The translations under genes and the position numbers were made by a program. A stretch of 21,224 bases of DNA. Origin: CAYRGQ01 sp964423925 (GTDB lineage Bacteria > Bacteroidota > Bacteroidia > Sphingobacteriales > Sphingobacteriaceae). This document shows positions 6,705 to 15,828 of this stretch, one piece after another. The stretch is from contig CAYRGQ010000049.1 of NCBI GenBank assembly GCA_964423925.1, forward strand, positions 1 to 21,224, written 5' to 3'. Each line of letters starts with the position of its first letter. Positions within the stretch are counted from its first letter, which is position 1. The notes under the pieces are model-generated. The model did no database searches. It had not been told where the DNA came from and worked only from the letters and a program-made list of their open reading frames with translations.

Positions 6705-9233
6705 CTAGGGCACAATTTCCCATTCGTTTGAGTAGAATCCGGCATCGATGATACCCTCCGGCCCCGCCTCTAGCATGCCCAATCTGAAAAACAGGTAATC
6801 GGGAAACCCGCTGGCTCCCGCGAAATATTGATTGGCGGTGGCGGCTTGCATGCCCTGAAGCCCAGTACCGGTGATGATGCCCACCGTGTGGATACTGCTT
6901 TCGGGACGTTTCCAAGTGAAGTACCCACCGATGTCGTTCCCTTCATAGCGCTTTTCGCCTATTTGGATTACGCCTGCACCAACTTGGATCGGGCAGCCGT
7001 CCATGAGCGCATCCCACGCCTTATTCGTCTTCGCGTTTCCTACCAAAATCACATTACGTCCCGCATGGGCAACGGGATCAAACTCATGATCCGCAATGAT
7101 GTCAAACGCTCCGTTGCCGCGGTAGTACCACGATTCGGCATCGTATCTGGCCTTTTCTATGGCCCAACGGTTTTCCTGACGGTTGCCGCCCGTACCATAC
7201 ACATAGAGCATACGGTGGTTAAACGCCTCCTTAAAACCACCATTACGGTGCGGACCTTTGTCGTGCAACGAAGGCGCTGGAACTACCTGCCACAGGCCAT
7301 TTGTCTTCGCCATATAGATGGCACGTTGTTCCGCGGAGACCGTGATTTCGCTTAAGCTATCAAGGCGAATGCTGATGGGGCCACCTTCGGCGAATTCGCT
7401 GATATCTAATTTCAGCAGGCGGACATTTGCGGTACTTCCTTTGATTGTTCGTTGTGCGAGATCCCTAGAAAGGATAATCCGAGAATATTCCAACGGCTTT
7501 TCCTGCTGGTAAATCGTCGCCCAGTAGTAGGAAGCGGAGATAGCCGGATTAGCCGTCATGAAGTCCACATCATGCACATCGGTCGACACCTTGCGCGTGT
7601 GCCACTGGAAGTAATCGAACAAGGGTTTCCAGTCAACGCTCTCGTTGCTATACCAGTGCGAGCCGCCAGGGTACTCGTAATAACTGAAGTTGGGATGGAA
7701 GGCGGCCAAGACGCGGCGCATTTGACGGGCATACTCCACCGATACCGTCCGGTCGGAGTCGCCATGCAACACGTAAACACCCAAGGGCTTATAGTTAGAC
7801 GCATAGGCGATCACATCGCTTTGATTGCTTGCGCGTAGCAGCACGTTTTCCAGCTCATTACGTCCCTTTTCGGGGATGAGACCATCGGCAGACCCATATC
7901 CCTTGAGCGTAGGATAGCCTGCGGCGGGTGCAATCGCCGCCCACTTATCCGGATAGGTAGCACCCAAAAACCATGTACCATGGCCGCCCATGGAGTGGCC
8001 AGTTAAGTAAATGCGTTGGCTATCGGGCTGCAGACGCTGTTTTGCGAGTGCCAGGACCTCCAAGGCATCGATGCGCCCCCAATCTTCCCAATTAAAGCCC
8101 CGTGGACGACGGTTAGTGGGCGCCACGAGGGAACCCCAATCCTTTGACGCGTATGCCCTAGCCTGACCGATGGCCTCTACCCCCGCGCCGTGTACCGACA
8201 AGAACAACGCATCGCCGGGTTTCTCGCCGCCGACAGCAGGATTGACCGCATAATACTGCACGCTTCCGTCGATTTCACTCACAAAGGTAACGCGGTAGGG
8301 TTCGCTCGGCTGTACAACCTGCAAGGCCAGTTGCCCGCGGTCAAGAACGTCGCTATTGTGGACGAGCTGGACTTCAGCCTGTACCTGACCCGCGGTATTC
8401 ACCATTGAGGCGTCCAAGGGCACGGCTATCTTGCGCGTGCTAAACGGAGGAATGTGCGGGACCAGTGCTTCCGCCGAGCGGCCAGCTACCGTACTGCGCA
8501 CGGTCAGGCCCGTGAGGTGCTTGCTAGACGCGTTCACCACTACCAATCCCGCGAACAAAGCGCTGTTGTCCTTGCTGAGAACGATATCGGGAACCGTAGG
8601 ATCTTCGGTATCCACAAGAACAGGGGAGGCGGGGAAATGCAGTTCTGCCGACACAAACACCCCCCGTACGTAGAACTCGTTCAATCCTTTATTAAGAGAT
8701 ACCGGCACGATCATCCAACCCAAACGATACGGATCGCCCGCATGCAACTCGCCATTCACGACCACGGCACTGTTGCCACGCACGCGAAGTATTGCTGCCT
8801 GGGCTTTGTCGGTCTTATAATTCAGATACAGATAGGACGATGCCCAGCTGCGCCGCCGCTCAGCAGGGGTGGGTGTGGTAGCCGTCTGTCGGTCGACCCG
8901 CCCGGGGCCAGCCGGATTATTGGGGCGATTGAGATCCCCGCCTGCCCCAGGCTGAGGGCGAAAAAAACCCGATGTATCGACGGCAATGGGTATCCAAACC
9001 GGCAGCTCGGACTGCTGTAGGCCGTCAATGGTATAGCCCGCCACCGGGCTCGCCAAGCTACCCCGGTATTGATGCCACAACAAGGCGTCTGTGTACACCG
9101 CTTCGCGCCCATAGCGGAATGGTGCTTCGATATATAGACCCTCGGTGAAATGATGCGTGGTTTGAGCGTGACTTTGAGCTATCCAAGCCCCTAATAATAT
9201 CCCAACAGTAAAAATAAAAGCTATTCTTCTCAT
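6705..9233 (-). CDS. secreted prolyl-oligopeptidase-type alpha/beta hydrolase
   Basis: This 842-residue secreted enzyme has a Sec signal at about 1-23 (cleavage after SHA). Residues about 25-310 are a beta-rich region I cannot assign. An alpha/beta-hydrolase core follows at about 320-545 with nucleophile Ser414 (GHSMGG), acid Asp492 or Asp494 (HGDSDRTV) and His526 (GGSHWY). About 300 more residues come after it, also without a family I can name. Similar large proteins are usually annotated as prolyl oligopeptidase family (S9-like) serine peptidases, but the core would equally fit an esterase. It starts a block with M81 and GH18 after the susD terminator, and has its own -7 box at 9350-9357. 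Its location with SusCD suggests processing of the imported substrate. Confidence 0.85.
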   Translation of the reverse strand: MRRIAFIFTVGILLGAWIAQSHAQTTHHFTEGLYIEAPFRYGREAVYTDALLWHQYRGSLASPVAGYTIDGLQQSELPVWIPIAVDTSGFFRPQPGAGGDLNRPNNPAGPGRVDRQTATTPTPAERRRSWASSYLYLNYKTDKAQAAILRVRGNSAVVVNGELHAGDPYRLGWMIVPVSLNKGLNEFYVRGVFVSAELHFPASPVLVDTEDPTVPDIVLSKDNSALFAGLVVVNASSKHLTGLTVRSTVAGRSAEALVPHIPPFSTRKIAVPLDASMVNTAGQVQAEVQLVHNSDVLDRGQLALQVVQPSEPYRVTFVSEIDGSVQYYAVNPAVGGEKPGDALFLSVHGAGVEAIGQARAYASKDWGSLVAPTNRRPRGFNWEDWGRIDALEVLALAKQRLQPDSQRIYLTGHSMGGHGTWFLGATYPDKWAAIAPAAGYPTLKGYGSADGLIPEKGRNELENVLLRASNQSDVIAYASNYKPLGVYVLHGDSDRTVSVEYARQMRRVLAAFHPNFSYYEYPGGSHWYSNESVDWKPLFDYFQWHTRKVSTDVHDVDFMTANPAISASYYWATIYQQEKPLEYSRIILSRDLAQRTIKGSTANVRLLKLDISEFAEGGPISIRLDSLSEITVSAEQRAIYMAKTNGLWQVVPAPSLHDKGPHRNGGFKEAFNHRMLYVYGTGGNRQENRWAIEKARYDAESWYYRGNGAFDIIADHEFDPVAHAGRNVILVGNAKTNKAWDALMDGCPIQVGAGVIQIGEKRYEGNDIGGYFTWKRPESSIHTVGIITGTGLQGMQAATANQYFAGASGFPDYLFFRLGMLEAGPEGIIDAGFYSNEWEIVP

Positions 9234-9349
9234 CGTTGTTCTTTGAGATGTATGACATGGGTTGTCGGGCGAAGTGTTGTATCACTAAACAGCTGGACGG
9301 CGCACCAGGAAAATGCGACAACACCCTTAAAAAATTGTCCGCCTACATG

Positions 9350-9357
9350 CAAAAGTA
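9350..9357 (-). promoter_or_regulatory. -7 box upstream of the secreted hydrolase
   Basis: TACTTTTG on the minus strand matches TAnnTTTG and would start a transcript with a leader of about 110 bases before the hydrolase. No good -33 TTG is present. It lies just past the susD terminator, which suggests that hydrolase, M81 and GH18 form a separately transcribed block, with or without read-through from susCD. The rest of the 236-base gap holds nothing else I can name. Confidence 0.4.
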
Positions 9358-9408
9358 CAAAATTCTGCCCCGTTACAGGTTGCACATCCTCTAAAGGCTT
9401 TTTTATGT

Positions 9409-9441
9409 AAAAACGGGACTGTCGATATACGACAATCCCGT
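9409..9441 (-). terminator. Rho-independent terminator after susD
   Basis: 9413-9424 (ACGGGACTGTCG) pairs with 9430-9441 (CGACAATCCCGT) over 12 positions with one mismatch and an ATATA loop. On the minus strand the stem is followed by TTTTT. It lies 28 bases past the susD stop codon. A terminator or attenuator at this place is common in Sus-like loci, where it keeps susCD transcript levels above those of the enzyme genes. Confidence 0.75.
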
Positions 9442-9469
9442 CAGTCTGTACTCATTTAACCAAAGCGGA

Positions 9470-11359
9470 CTAGTTTTTCTTAGCCCACCACAATGGAGTG
9501 AACACGTTGTCTGGCCCGCCCAACATCGAGACAGCATCATCGTAGTTCGTTTCATCCGCAACCCTAAAGCTCGAAGGGTATCGGATACGTTGTGGGAAAA
9601 AGTCTACACGGTTTTGCGTGTAATTCGAAGCGGTCAGCTGTGGAATAGAAGCAATTGGTTGCTCAACCGCAGGGTTTTCAAAAAAGGGCAGTCCAAGCCT
9701 TCTGTGATCGTTCCACGCTTCCAATGCCAGATACGGAAATGTGGCAATGTATTTTTGGGTGATAATCTTCGTCAGCCGGTCGTTTTTAACCTGTCCGTTT
9801 TCATAAATGGTATTTGACGGATAGGGAATTTCAACCGTTGCAGGCTGGCTAGTATACGCATCCACATACGTCGCCGTAAATGTAGCAGGTGGCTCTACCA
9901 CATGATCGTAGTTGACCGACGTACCCACACGGCTGTAGTCTGTCGAGGCCAAATAATCCGTTAATCGTTCTGAAACACCCCAATAAGCAAAGTTTTCTTC
10001 AATGCCCTTTTCGTATGCTGCTTTGTCTGACATCGGAGTAGACCACCCTCTCAATGCTGCCTCGGCGATAAGGAAGTAACTTTCCCACGACGCAAAAAAG
10101 AGGCGCCGTTGTGAATGATTCCTGAATTTATTGACCATTGCGGGGATTCTGCCGTTTTGACCGCGCAGCACCATTTCTGCACCCTTGGCCCCCCAAGTTC
10201 CTGTACTGAAGGCGTTCCAAGTAAATTTCGTATCAAGCTCATCAGTTCGACTATCCGATACGGCAATACGTGCAGACTGGTCAGACGCTGCCGACCAATA
10301 CTCGGAGTCCGAAAAGTTTCCAGGGATAAAAAACGCCTTATACGCGCGAGGATCCATCTTATTGGGCAGCCCATCCAAATAGAAACCTTGGCTCGGATCG
10401 TTGGACCTTGTTGAGAAGTTGTTGAGGTAACGGATACCCATATCGTTCTCGGACTTCACTGCTGCCAAAATTTCTGGATCTTCAATTTGCTCCGCGGTTT
10501 CAATACCGCCCAAACCGATGAGGATATTATTTAACGTCGCGGACAAAAGCTGCGTATTCCACCCGCGGGACATCACCCCAGTTAATGCGTCCCAACCATC
10601 CTTTTCTTGAACGCCGAAATTGTGAGACGCACTCTCGATAAACCGACCCGTTGAAACAGCGTCTTCAAACTCAGCCTGCGCTCTTGCTGGATCTACTTCT
10701 GATAAACGCATTGCGAGCCGCATACGCATAGAATTCGCGTACCGAATCCATTTATCCCAGTCAAAACCGTAAGCCGCATCCCAAGCCGAAATTGAGGAGG
10801 CATTGACAGCTTCGTCGATTTTTGATGGTGCGTCCTTCAATTCCTCCAGCATATGGTAATATACCTCTTGTACTGAATTGAACTTCGGGTTGACACCTTG
10901 GAAGGCTTCAATCGGCGCTGGCCCGAAGTTGTCCGCCAGTTCGCTCATTAGGTACACGCGCCATATCCGGGCGACTTGCTTAAGGTTTTGGTTATACACT
11001 TCGGCCGTACCATTAGCCTCTTTTGCGTCGGCAATTTCAATAGCTGTGTTTGCGTTGTTTAGCCATTCAGAAATATACCGCCAGTAGTCTCCATTGTAAC
11101 CGTCGTTGTCGGTACCTATGTTCAACACATTGGCGTAATGGTGGCGAGCGGCTGTTTTCCAATAAAGAACGAAGATACGCTCAGCGACATGAGGATCCTG
11201 CTGCGCCCCGATTATAGAGTTATTCAAGAAATATTCCGGCCGTACCTGCTGCTCGTCGGCTGCGGTAGGATTTGTATTCAACTCTTCGAAGTTAGAACAG
11301 GAAGAGACGACCCAACTGGTCGCTAATAAAATAGCTATCTGATAGGTTATTCGTTTCAT
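9470..11359 (-). CDS. SusD/RagB-like nutrient-binding outer-membrane lipoprotein
   Basis: This 629-residue surface lipoprotein is the lid and substrate-binding partner of the SusC transporter encoded just upstream. Residues 1-21 form a lipoprotein signal with Cys21 (VVSSC), followed by SNFEELNTNPTAADEQQVRP, typical of the SusD-like_2 branch (PF12771-type) rather than classical starch SusD. The helical TPR-like body is visible in segments such as WLNNANTAIEIADA and WDKWIRYANSMRMRLAMRLS. The ending (VFTPLWWAKKN) is also typical of the branch. It follows susC by only 11 bases, so translation is probably coupled, and it is followed by a terminator. The substrate class cannot be read from the sequence. 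Neighbouring peptidase-type enzymes and GH18 suggest a glycopeptide-like ligand. Confidence 0.93.
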   Translation of the reverse strand: MKRITYQIAILLATSWVVSSCSNFEELNTNPTAADEQQVRPEYFLNNSIIGAQQDPHVAERIFVLYWKTAARHHYANVLNIGTDNDGYNGDYWRYISEWLNNANTAIEIADAKEANGTAEVYNQNLKQVARIWRVYLMSELADNFGPAPIEAFQGVNPKFNSVQEVYYHMLEELKDAPSKIDEAVNASSISAWDAAYGFDWDKWIRYANSMRMRLAMRLSEVDPARAQAEFEDAVSTGRFIESASHNFGVQEKDGWDALTGVMSRGWNTQLLSATLNNILIGLGGIETAEQIEDPEILAAVKSENDMGIRYLNNFSTRSNDPSQGFYLDGLPNKMDPRAYKAFFIPGNFSDSEYWSAASDQSARIAVSDSRTDELDTKFTWNAFSTGTWGAKGAEMVLRGQNGRIPAMVNKFRNHSQRRLFFASWESYFLIAEAALRGWSTPMSDKAAYEKGIEENFAYWGVSERLTDYLASTDYSRVGTSVNYDHVVEPPATFTATYVDAYTSQPATVEIPYPSNTIYENGQVKNDRLTKIITQKYIATFPYLALEAWNDHRRLGLPFFENPAVEQPIASIPQLTASNYTQNRVDFFPQRIRYPSSFRVADETNYDDAVSMLGGPDNVFTPLWWAKKN

Positions 11360-11370
11360 GTTTCCGTTGT

Positions 11371-14300
11371 TTAAAAACCTAATGAAATGTTTAGAAAATA
11401 GGATCTAGAGGTTGGGAAGGCTAAGTACTCAAACCCCACGGCGTTTGTGCTAAGCGCATACGTAGATTCAGGATCCACGCCTTTCGTATGACTTTTCAGC
11501 ATCGCTACGTTATTGACAGAAAAACCGAAACGTGCGCTCTTAACCACGGAAGAGCCTAAAACTTTAGACGGAATGCTATAGTTCAGTTGGAGGTTCCGGA
11601 TACGGATATTGGTAGCGTCATACAAATTCGCTTCGGTAATACCCAAGTTGTTAGCGCCAGCGACGGTCGTCCAGTAATCCTCTGGGTCAACGGCCGTGGA
11701 GTTAGGGCGGTACTCATCACCGTCCAAAACGACACCTTCGACAACGAAGCTCTCGCGCCGGCCGTTCACAACGGTTTCCGCCGCAGCACCTACCAGCTGC
11801 AAGCGCTGGTTTGTACCAGTAAAAATCTTGCCACCGAAGCGACCGTCAATCTGAAAACTCAGTCCAAAATTCTTATACGTGAACGCGTTGTTCACACCGA
11901 CCAAAGCGGAAGCCGTCTGGTCCCCCAGGAAATGCGTATCTGGCGCGATTTGGGGTAATCCCGTTTCCGTAGCGACGATCAGCTGACCATAATAAGGGCT
12001 AGACGCGTCTTCAACACGCAAGAATTTTGTCCCATAGATGGCCCCGTAGCGCTTACCTTCTTCTGCAAAGATCTGAACGTTATCGTAGCCGCCCAGACCT
12101 AGGCGCTTAGCATCCTCGTGAAGTTTGATGATTTTATTTACGTTGCTAGAAACGTTTGCCGAAATATTCCAATTGAATCCGTCCGGCCGCTTCAGGACAT
12201 CCGCGTTTAGCACGATCTCAATTCCTTCGTTTTGTATATTTCCAGCATTAGCTTTGAAAAAGCCATAGCCCGAAAGGTTGTTCATCGGTATGTTAAGCAG
12301 CTGGTTGGTAGAATTGTTTTTGTAATACGTGAGGTCCAGCCCGACACGGTTACTAAACAAGCGTGTTTCCACTCCAAACTCTATTCCTTTCTGAAGCTCG
12401 TTGAGCACTGAAGGACTAAACAGGACATTTCCCCGTGAGGCAGTCGTGGTGCCGTTCGGGTCGTTGCCGATATTGAAGGTATTGTACAGCTGGTATGGAT
12501 CCATATCCCTCCCTGTTTCAGCGTACGATGCACGCACTTTCGCAAAATTAAACCACGAAGGCATGCTTTCTCTAAACAAATCGGACACCACCAACGAGGT
12601 ACTAACCGAAGGATAAAAGAAGCTACTATTATCCGGGTGTAGCGTCGAAGTCCAGTCATTACGACCCGTCAACGTGACATACCAAATCTCGTCGTAGTTT
12701 ACATCTATGCTTCCGTAAAGCGAGTTGATCTGCTTGTTGCTGATTGATTCGCTAACGCTAGGGTTGCCGATCGAGTTGCCAATCGTGAACAAATTCGGAA
12801 CGCGAAGGTTACCAGCCGACGAATGCAGGCTCGTTCTGTTCCGCTCCATGATTTGTCCGTAAAAAGATGCAGAGCCTCCCCACTTCCCCCATAAATCATC
12901 TTTCGTAGCATGGATGCTAGCTATATAATTGTTTTCAAAGAACTTATCCGTCCCGGTAGAGTACGAATTATTAATGTGGCTACCTGAATAGGTTTTGCCT
13001 TCGTACTTTGTGGAGTAATTATCAGAGCCTACCCGCACATCCGCGCTCAGCCAATCATTGAAATCATACTTTATAGTGGCATTCATCAAGTAGCGATCGC
13101 GTGTATCGTTACTGAGCTTATTGTGCACTGCCCAGAACGGGTTAATACCCGAATCCTGCAAATACCAAGTTTGATTCACGCCGCGCACGTCCATCCCTGG
13201 CTTAAATTGCCCGATATCCAAGGATCGGGGGAACAATAAAACTTGCGAATAGTAGTTTCCATCGTTCTGCCCGCCAACGGGACGGTTATACGCCATGTTA
13301 CGCATGTACTGAACCTTCACATCCGTGCTCCACTGATCCCTGGAACCGAACTTGGCATTAACGCGGTTAAGCAAATTCAAGCGATTTAATTTAACACCGG
13401 GTGTTTTGCTGTTGTCATGCAAATAACTGGCAGAGGAATAAACATTAACCTTATCAGAAACCGCCTGCTGAAAACTAATATTCTGCGTGGTGCTAAAACC
13501 GGTTTCGAAGAAGGCGCCCAGGTTATCATACGCTTTCAAGCTCGTACTGGATTCGTCCCATATGTTGACATTCTGGCCCTCGATACGCGTACCCCAAGAG
13601 GTACCCGATAACGGGCCAAAAGCCCCACCCGCTCCCTGCGAGAAGTTAGACTGAAGCTCTGGCACCATAAATATGCGCTCGATTCCGGTGATGGTGGAAT
13701 ACGAGATACCAGCCCCTGATCGAGCTCTTCCGCTCTTGGTTGTAATAAGGATCACCCCGTTGGATGCCCGTGAACCATATAAGGCAGAGGCTGCACCACC
13801 TTTTAGCACGGACATACTTTCGATGTCTTCGGGGTTAATATCGCCCAGTCCGCTTCCCATGTCCGCAGACGGGTTCCAAAAGTCATTGTTTTGAGCACCA
13901 ACAAAGTTTTCCATAGGCACCCCGTCTACTACGATCAGCGGTTGGTTATCTCCCGCAATCGAGTTGAAGCCGCGCAGAATAATCTTAGAAGAAGACGCGG
14001 GACCGTTCGAGCTACGCATCACTTGCAAGTTGGCCACCTTTCCGCTCAACGCATTCGCAATGTTGTTCTCGCGCGCGTCCGCCAACGTATTCCCCTGGAT
14101 TTCTTGCAGTGAGTATCCTAACGCTCTCCTTTCGCGCTTGACGCCCATCGCCGTGACCACCACTTCCTCTAACTGGCTTGCATCGGCCGCTAGGGTGATG
14201 TCAATTGTGGTGGACGTGCCTACCGTCACTTGTTGGGCTTCATAACCGATAATTGAAAAACGAATCGTTTCGCCGGCCGAAGCTTGGATACCGAAACGTC

Positions 14301-14481
14301 CGTCGCTGTCCGTCTGCGTGCCCCGCGTGGTGCCCACCACCGACACGGTCACGCCCGGAAGGGTGCCTTGCTGATCCCGCACGGTACCCGTCACGGTCTG
14401 TTGCGCGTAGCTGGCAAAGGCGGAAAAAGCCATCAAGAGCACAACTAAGCTGCATGTAAAGCGTAATTTTCTGATTCTCAT
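11371..14481 (-). CDS. SusC/RagA-family TonB-linked outer-membrane transporter
   Basis: This 1036-residue protein is a SusC-type importer. A signal peptide spans about 1-26 (SYAQ). A carboxypeptidase-regulatory-like beta domain follows at 28-100, with GTVRDQQGTLPGVTVSV. The TonB box LEEVVVTAMG is at about 104-113. The plug follows, with LIVVDGVPMEN (182-192) and the SusC signature LKGGAASALYGSRASNG at 226-242. The remainder is the barrel, ending FLNISLGF with the usual terminal Phe. It works with the SusD lipoprotein 11 bases downstream. No extra N-terminal STN signalling domain is present, so control by an anti-sigma cascade is unlikely. The ROK gene 70 bases upstream on the same strand is the likely regulator. 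Confidence 0.96.
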   Translation of the reverse strand: MRIRKLRFTCSLVVLLMAFSAFASYAQQTVTGTVRDQQGTLPGVTVSVVGTTRGTQTDSDGRFGIQASAGETIRFSIIGYEAQQVTVGTSTTIDITLAADASQLEEVVVTAMGVKRERRALGYSLQEIQGNTLADARENNIANALSGKVANLQVMRSSNGPASSSKIILRGFNSIAGDNQPLIVVDGVPMENFVGAQNNDFWNPSADMGSGLGDINPEDIESMSVLKGGAASALYGSRASNGVILITTKSGRARSGAGISYSTITGIERIFMVPELQSNFSQGAGGAFGPLSGTSWGTRIEGQNVNIWDESSTSLKAYDNLGAFFETGFSTTQNISFQQAVSDKVNVYSSASYLHDNSKTPGVKLNRLNLLNRVNAKFGSRDQWSTDVKVQYMRNMAYNRPVGGQNDGNYYSQVLLFPRSLDIGQFKPGMDVRGVNQTWYLQDSGINPFWAVHNKLSNDTRDRYLMNATIKYDFNDWLSADVRVGSDNYSTKYEGKTYSGSHINNSYSTGTDKFFENNYIASIHATKDDLWGKWGGSASFYGQIMERNRTSLHSSAGNLRVPNLFTIGNSIGNPSVSESISNKQINSLYGSIDVNYDEIWYVTLTGRNDWTSTLHPDNSSFFYPSVSTSLVVSDLFRESMPSWFNFAKVRASYAETGRDMDPYQLYNTFNIGNDPNGTTTASRGNVLFSPSVLNELQKGIEFGVETRLFSNRVGLDLTYYKNNSTNQLLNIPMNNLSGYGFFKANAGNIQNEGIEIVLNADVLKRPDGFNWNISANVSSNVNKIIKLHEDAKRLGLGGYDNVQIFAEEGKRYGAIYGTKFLRVEDASSPYYGQLIVATETGLPQIAPDTHFLGDQTASALVGVNNAFTYKNFGLSFQIDGRFGGKIFTGTNQRLQLVGAAAETVVNGRRESFVVEGVVLDGDEYRPNSTAVDPEDYWTTVAGANNLGITEANLYDATNIRIRNLQLNYSIPSKVLGSSVVKSARFGFSVNNVAMLKSHTKGVDPESTYALSTNAVGFEYLAFPTSRSYFLNISLGF

Positions 14482-14515
14482 ACGACTTTGGATTTTTGAT
14501 TAGTAAATTATGACT

Positions 14516-14548
14516 GTTATTGCTTGATTAATTGTTATTAAGGTTATT
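14516..14548. promoter_or_regulatory. AT-rich spacer with three GTTATT repeats, candidate ROK operator
   Basis: The 70-base gap between the ROK gene and susC is very AT-rich and holds three identical GTTATT hexamers, at 14516, 14534 and 14543 (AATAAC in the direction of transcription). No TAnnTTTG promoter element is visible here. ROK repressors such as NagC bind AT-rich sites, so this is a candidate binding site or promoter region for susC. This is inference from position and repetition. Confidence 0.25.
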
Positions 14549-14551
14549 GAT

Positions 14552-15778
14552 TTACTGGCAAGTTGATGCACCCATCGCCGGTGCCGGATTATCGCCCAAC
14601 TGACAGTTTTCCATCACCAAAATGGCGGCGCCTAGCAGCTCTGCATCCCGCCCCAGCTCGGAAGCGACAATCTCGGTTTGCTCGGCCAACTTAGGGATAC
14701 AAAACTCGTTAATCGCACGGTGCACGGGCGCAAGCAAGATTTTACCCGCCACGGCACCGCGGCCGCTGAGCACGATACGCTCGGGATTCATGATATGGAT
14801 GAGCGTGGCCAAGCCCTTGCCGATAATCGAAGCCGCATCCGATAGCGACGTCACCGCCAAAGGATCGCCCTTGACTGCTGCATCCAGCAGGATATCGCCC
14901 TCCGGTCGGTCATCCTCCCTAAACAAGCGCTCCAGCATGGATGTGGCACCCGCCCGCATGGCTGCCTTCGCATTTTCAAGCACGACCAACAACGAGGCTT
15001 CTACCTCCATGCAACCACGCTTGCCACAAGCGCAGAGTTTGGCGCTGTCTGACAGGGGAATGTGGCTAAATTCGCCCGCATAACCTTGGTGCCCCCGAAA
15101 CAGCTCACCGTTGACAATCATGCCCAGCCCGATGCCCCAGCCCACGTTGACCACCATCACGTCATGGCGACCACGGGCGGCTCCATAGTGCAGCTCGGCC
15201 ATGGCGATGGCGCTCGAGTCGTTGTCGATGTATACAGGAAGCCCTAATCGACGAGAAAGGGCCTCCAAAAGATTGCCCTCTTCCTCCCCTACAGGCAGAA
15301 ATGATTCGTTGATTCCCCGATCGATATTGATAAAGCCGGGCATTCCGATGCCCACGCCGAGTACTTGCCCGGGTTTTACCTTTGCGTCCCTCACCACGTC
15401 CGAAATGCGCCCTGCGAGCGCGTCGATGGAGCTAGCGGGGTCGGCAAGTGGAAAAGAAAAACGACTCTCGGGCACCACGGCGTTGTTAAGTAAATCGTAC
15501 ACCACAATCCGGGTGTATAGCTGATCCATAGCTACCGCTACGATATATTTCTTTTTTTTGCGGTTCAGCTGATAGTTTATCGGACGGCGCCCTCCCGTGG
15601 ATGGCGCCAAGCCGCGCTCCACAACGTATTCGCCTGCCACCAACGCAGACAATGCACCGGATACCAACGGCAAACTCTTGCCCGTAAGGTGGCTGAGTTC
15701 AGCTAAAGAAAGTCCTCCCCGATAGTACAGGTGGCGAACAATATCTTTTTTTAGTTGCCCTTGGCGGATTAACTTCAC
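14552..15778 (-). CDS. ROK-family transcriptional regulator (NagC/XylR-like)
   Basis: This 408-residue protein has an N-terminal winged helix-turn-helix (about 8-70, with LSLAELSHLTGKSLPLVSGA and GGRRPINY) joined to a ROK sugar-binding domain. The ROK zinc site is visible as His239 (GEFSHIPL) and Cys249, Cys251 and Cys256 (CACGKRGCMEVE). The sugar-contacting IDNDSSA (184-190) is present. The ATP phosphate-binding motif of ROK kinases (DxGGT) is replaced by AMDQLYTR at about 83-90, so it should be a regulator and not a sugar kinase. It lies directly upstream of susC on the same strand and may be in the same transcript. By analogy with NagC the ligand may be an amino sugar, which would fit the GH18 gene at the end of the locus. 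Confidence 0.92.
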   Translation of the reverse strand: MKLIRQGQLKKDIVRHLYYRGGLSLAELSHLTGKSLPLVSGALSALVAGEYVVERGLAPSTGGRRPINYQLNRKKKKYIVAVAMDQLYTRIVVYDLLNNAVVPESRFSFPLADPASSIDALAGRISDVVRDAKVKPGQVLGVGIGMPGFINIDRGINESFLPVGEEEGNLLEALSRRLGLPVYIDNDSSAIAMAELHYGAARGRHDVMVVNVGWGIGLGMIVNGELFRGHQGYAGEFSHIPLSDSAKLCACGKRGCMEVEASLLVVLENAKAAMRAGATSMLERLFREDDRPEGDILLDAAVKGDPLAVTSLSDAASIIGKGLATLIHIMNPERIVLSGRGAVAGKILLAPVHRAINEFCIPKLAEQTEIVASELGRDAELLGAAILVMENCQLGDNPAPAMGASTCQ

Positions 15779-15820
15779 TGAATTATACTGTTGAATGTAA
15801 CCGAACCCTACTTAACATCG

Positions 15821-15828
15821 CAAACTTA
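15821..15828 (-). promoter_or_regulatory. -7 box upstream of the ROK regulator
   Basis: TAAGTTTG on the minus strand matches TAnnTTTG, 42 bases before the ROK start codon, predicting a leader of about 35 bases. No -33 TTG was found. As the only convincing element upstream of the susC block, it may drive ROK, susC and susD together, which would make the regulator autoregulated. Confidence 0.4.

Noticed and set aside
14552..15778. ROK sugar kinase (for example a GlcNAc kinase)
   Set aside because: It has an N-terminal winged helix and lacks the glycine-rich ATP motif.
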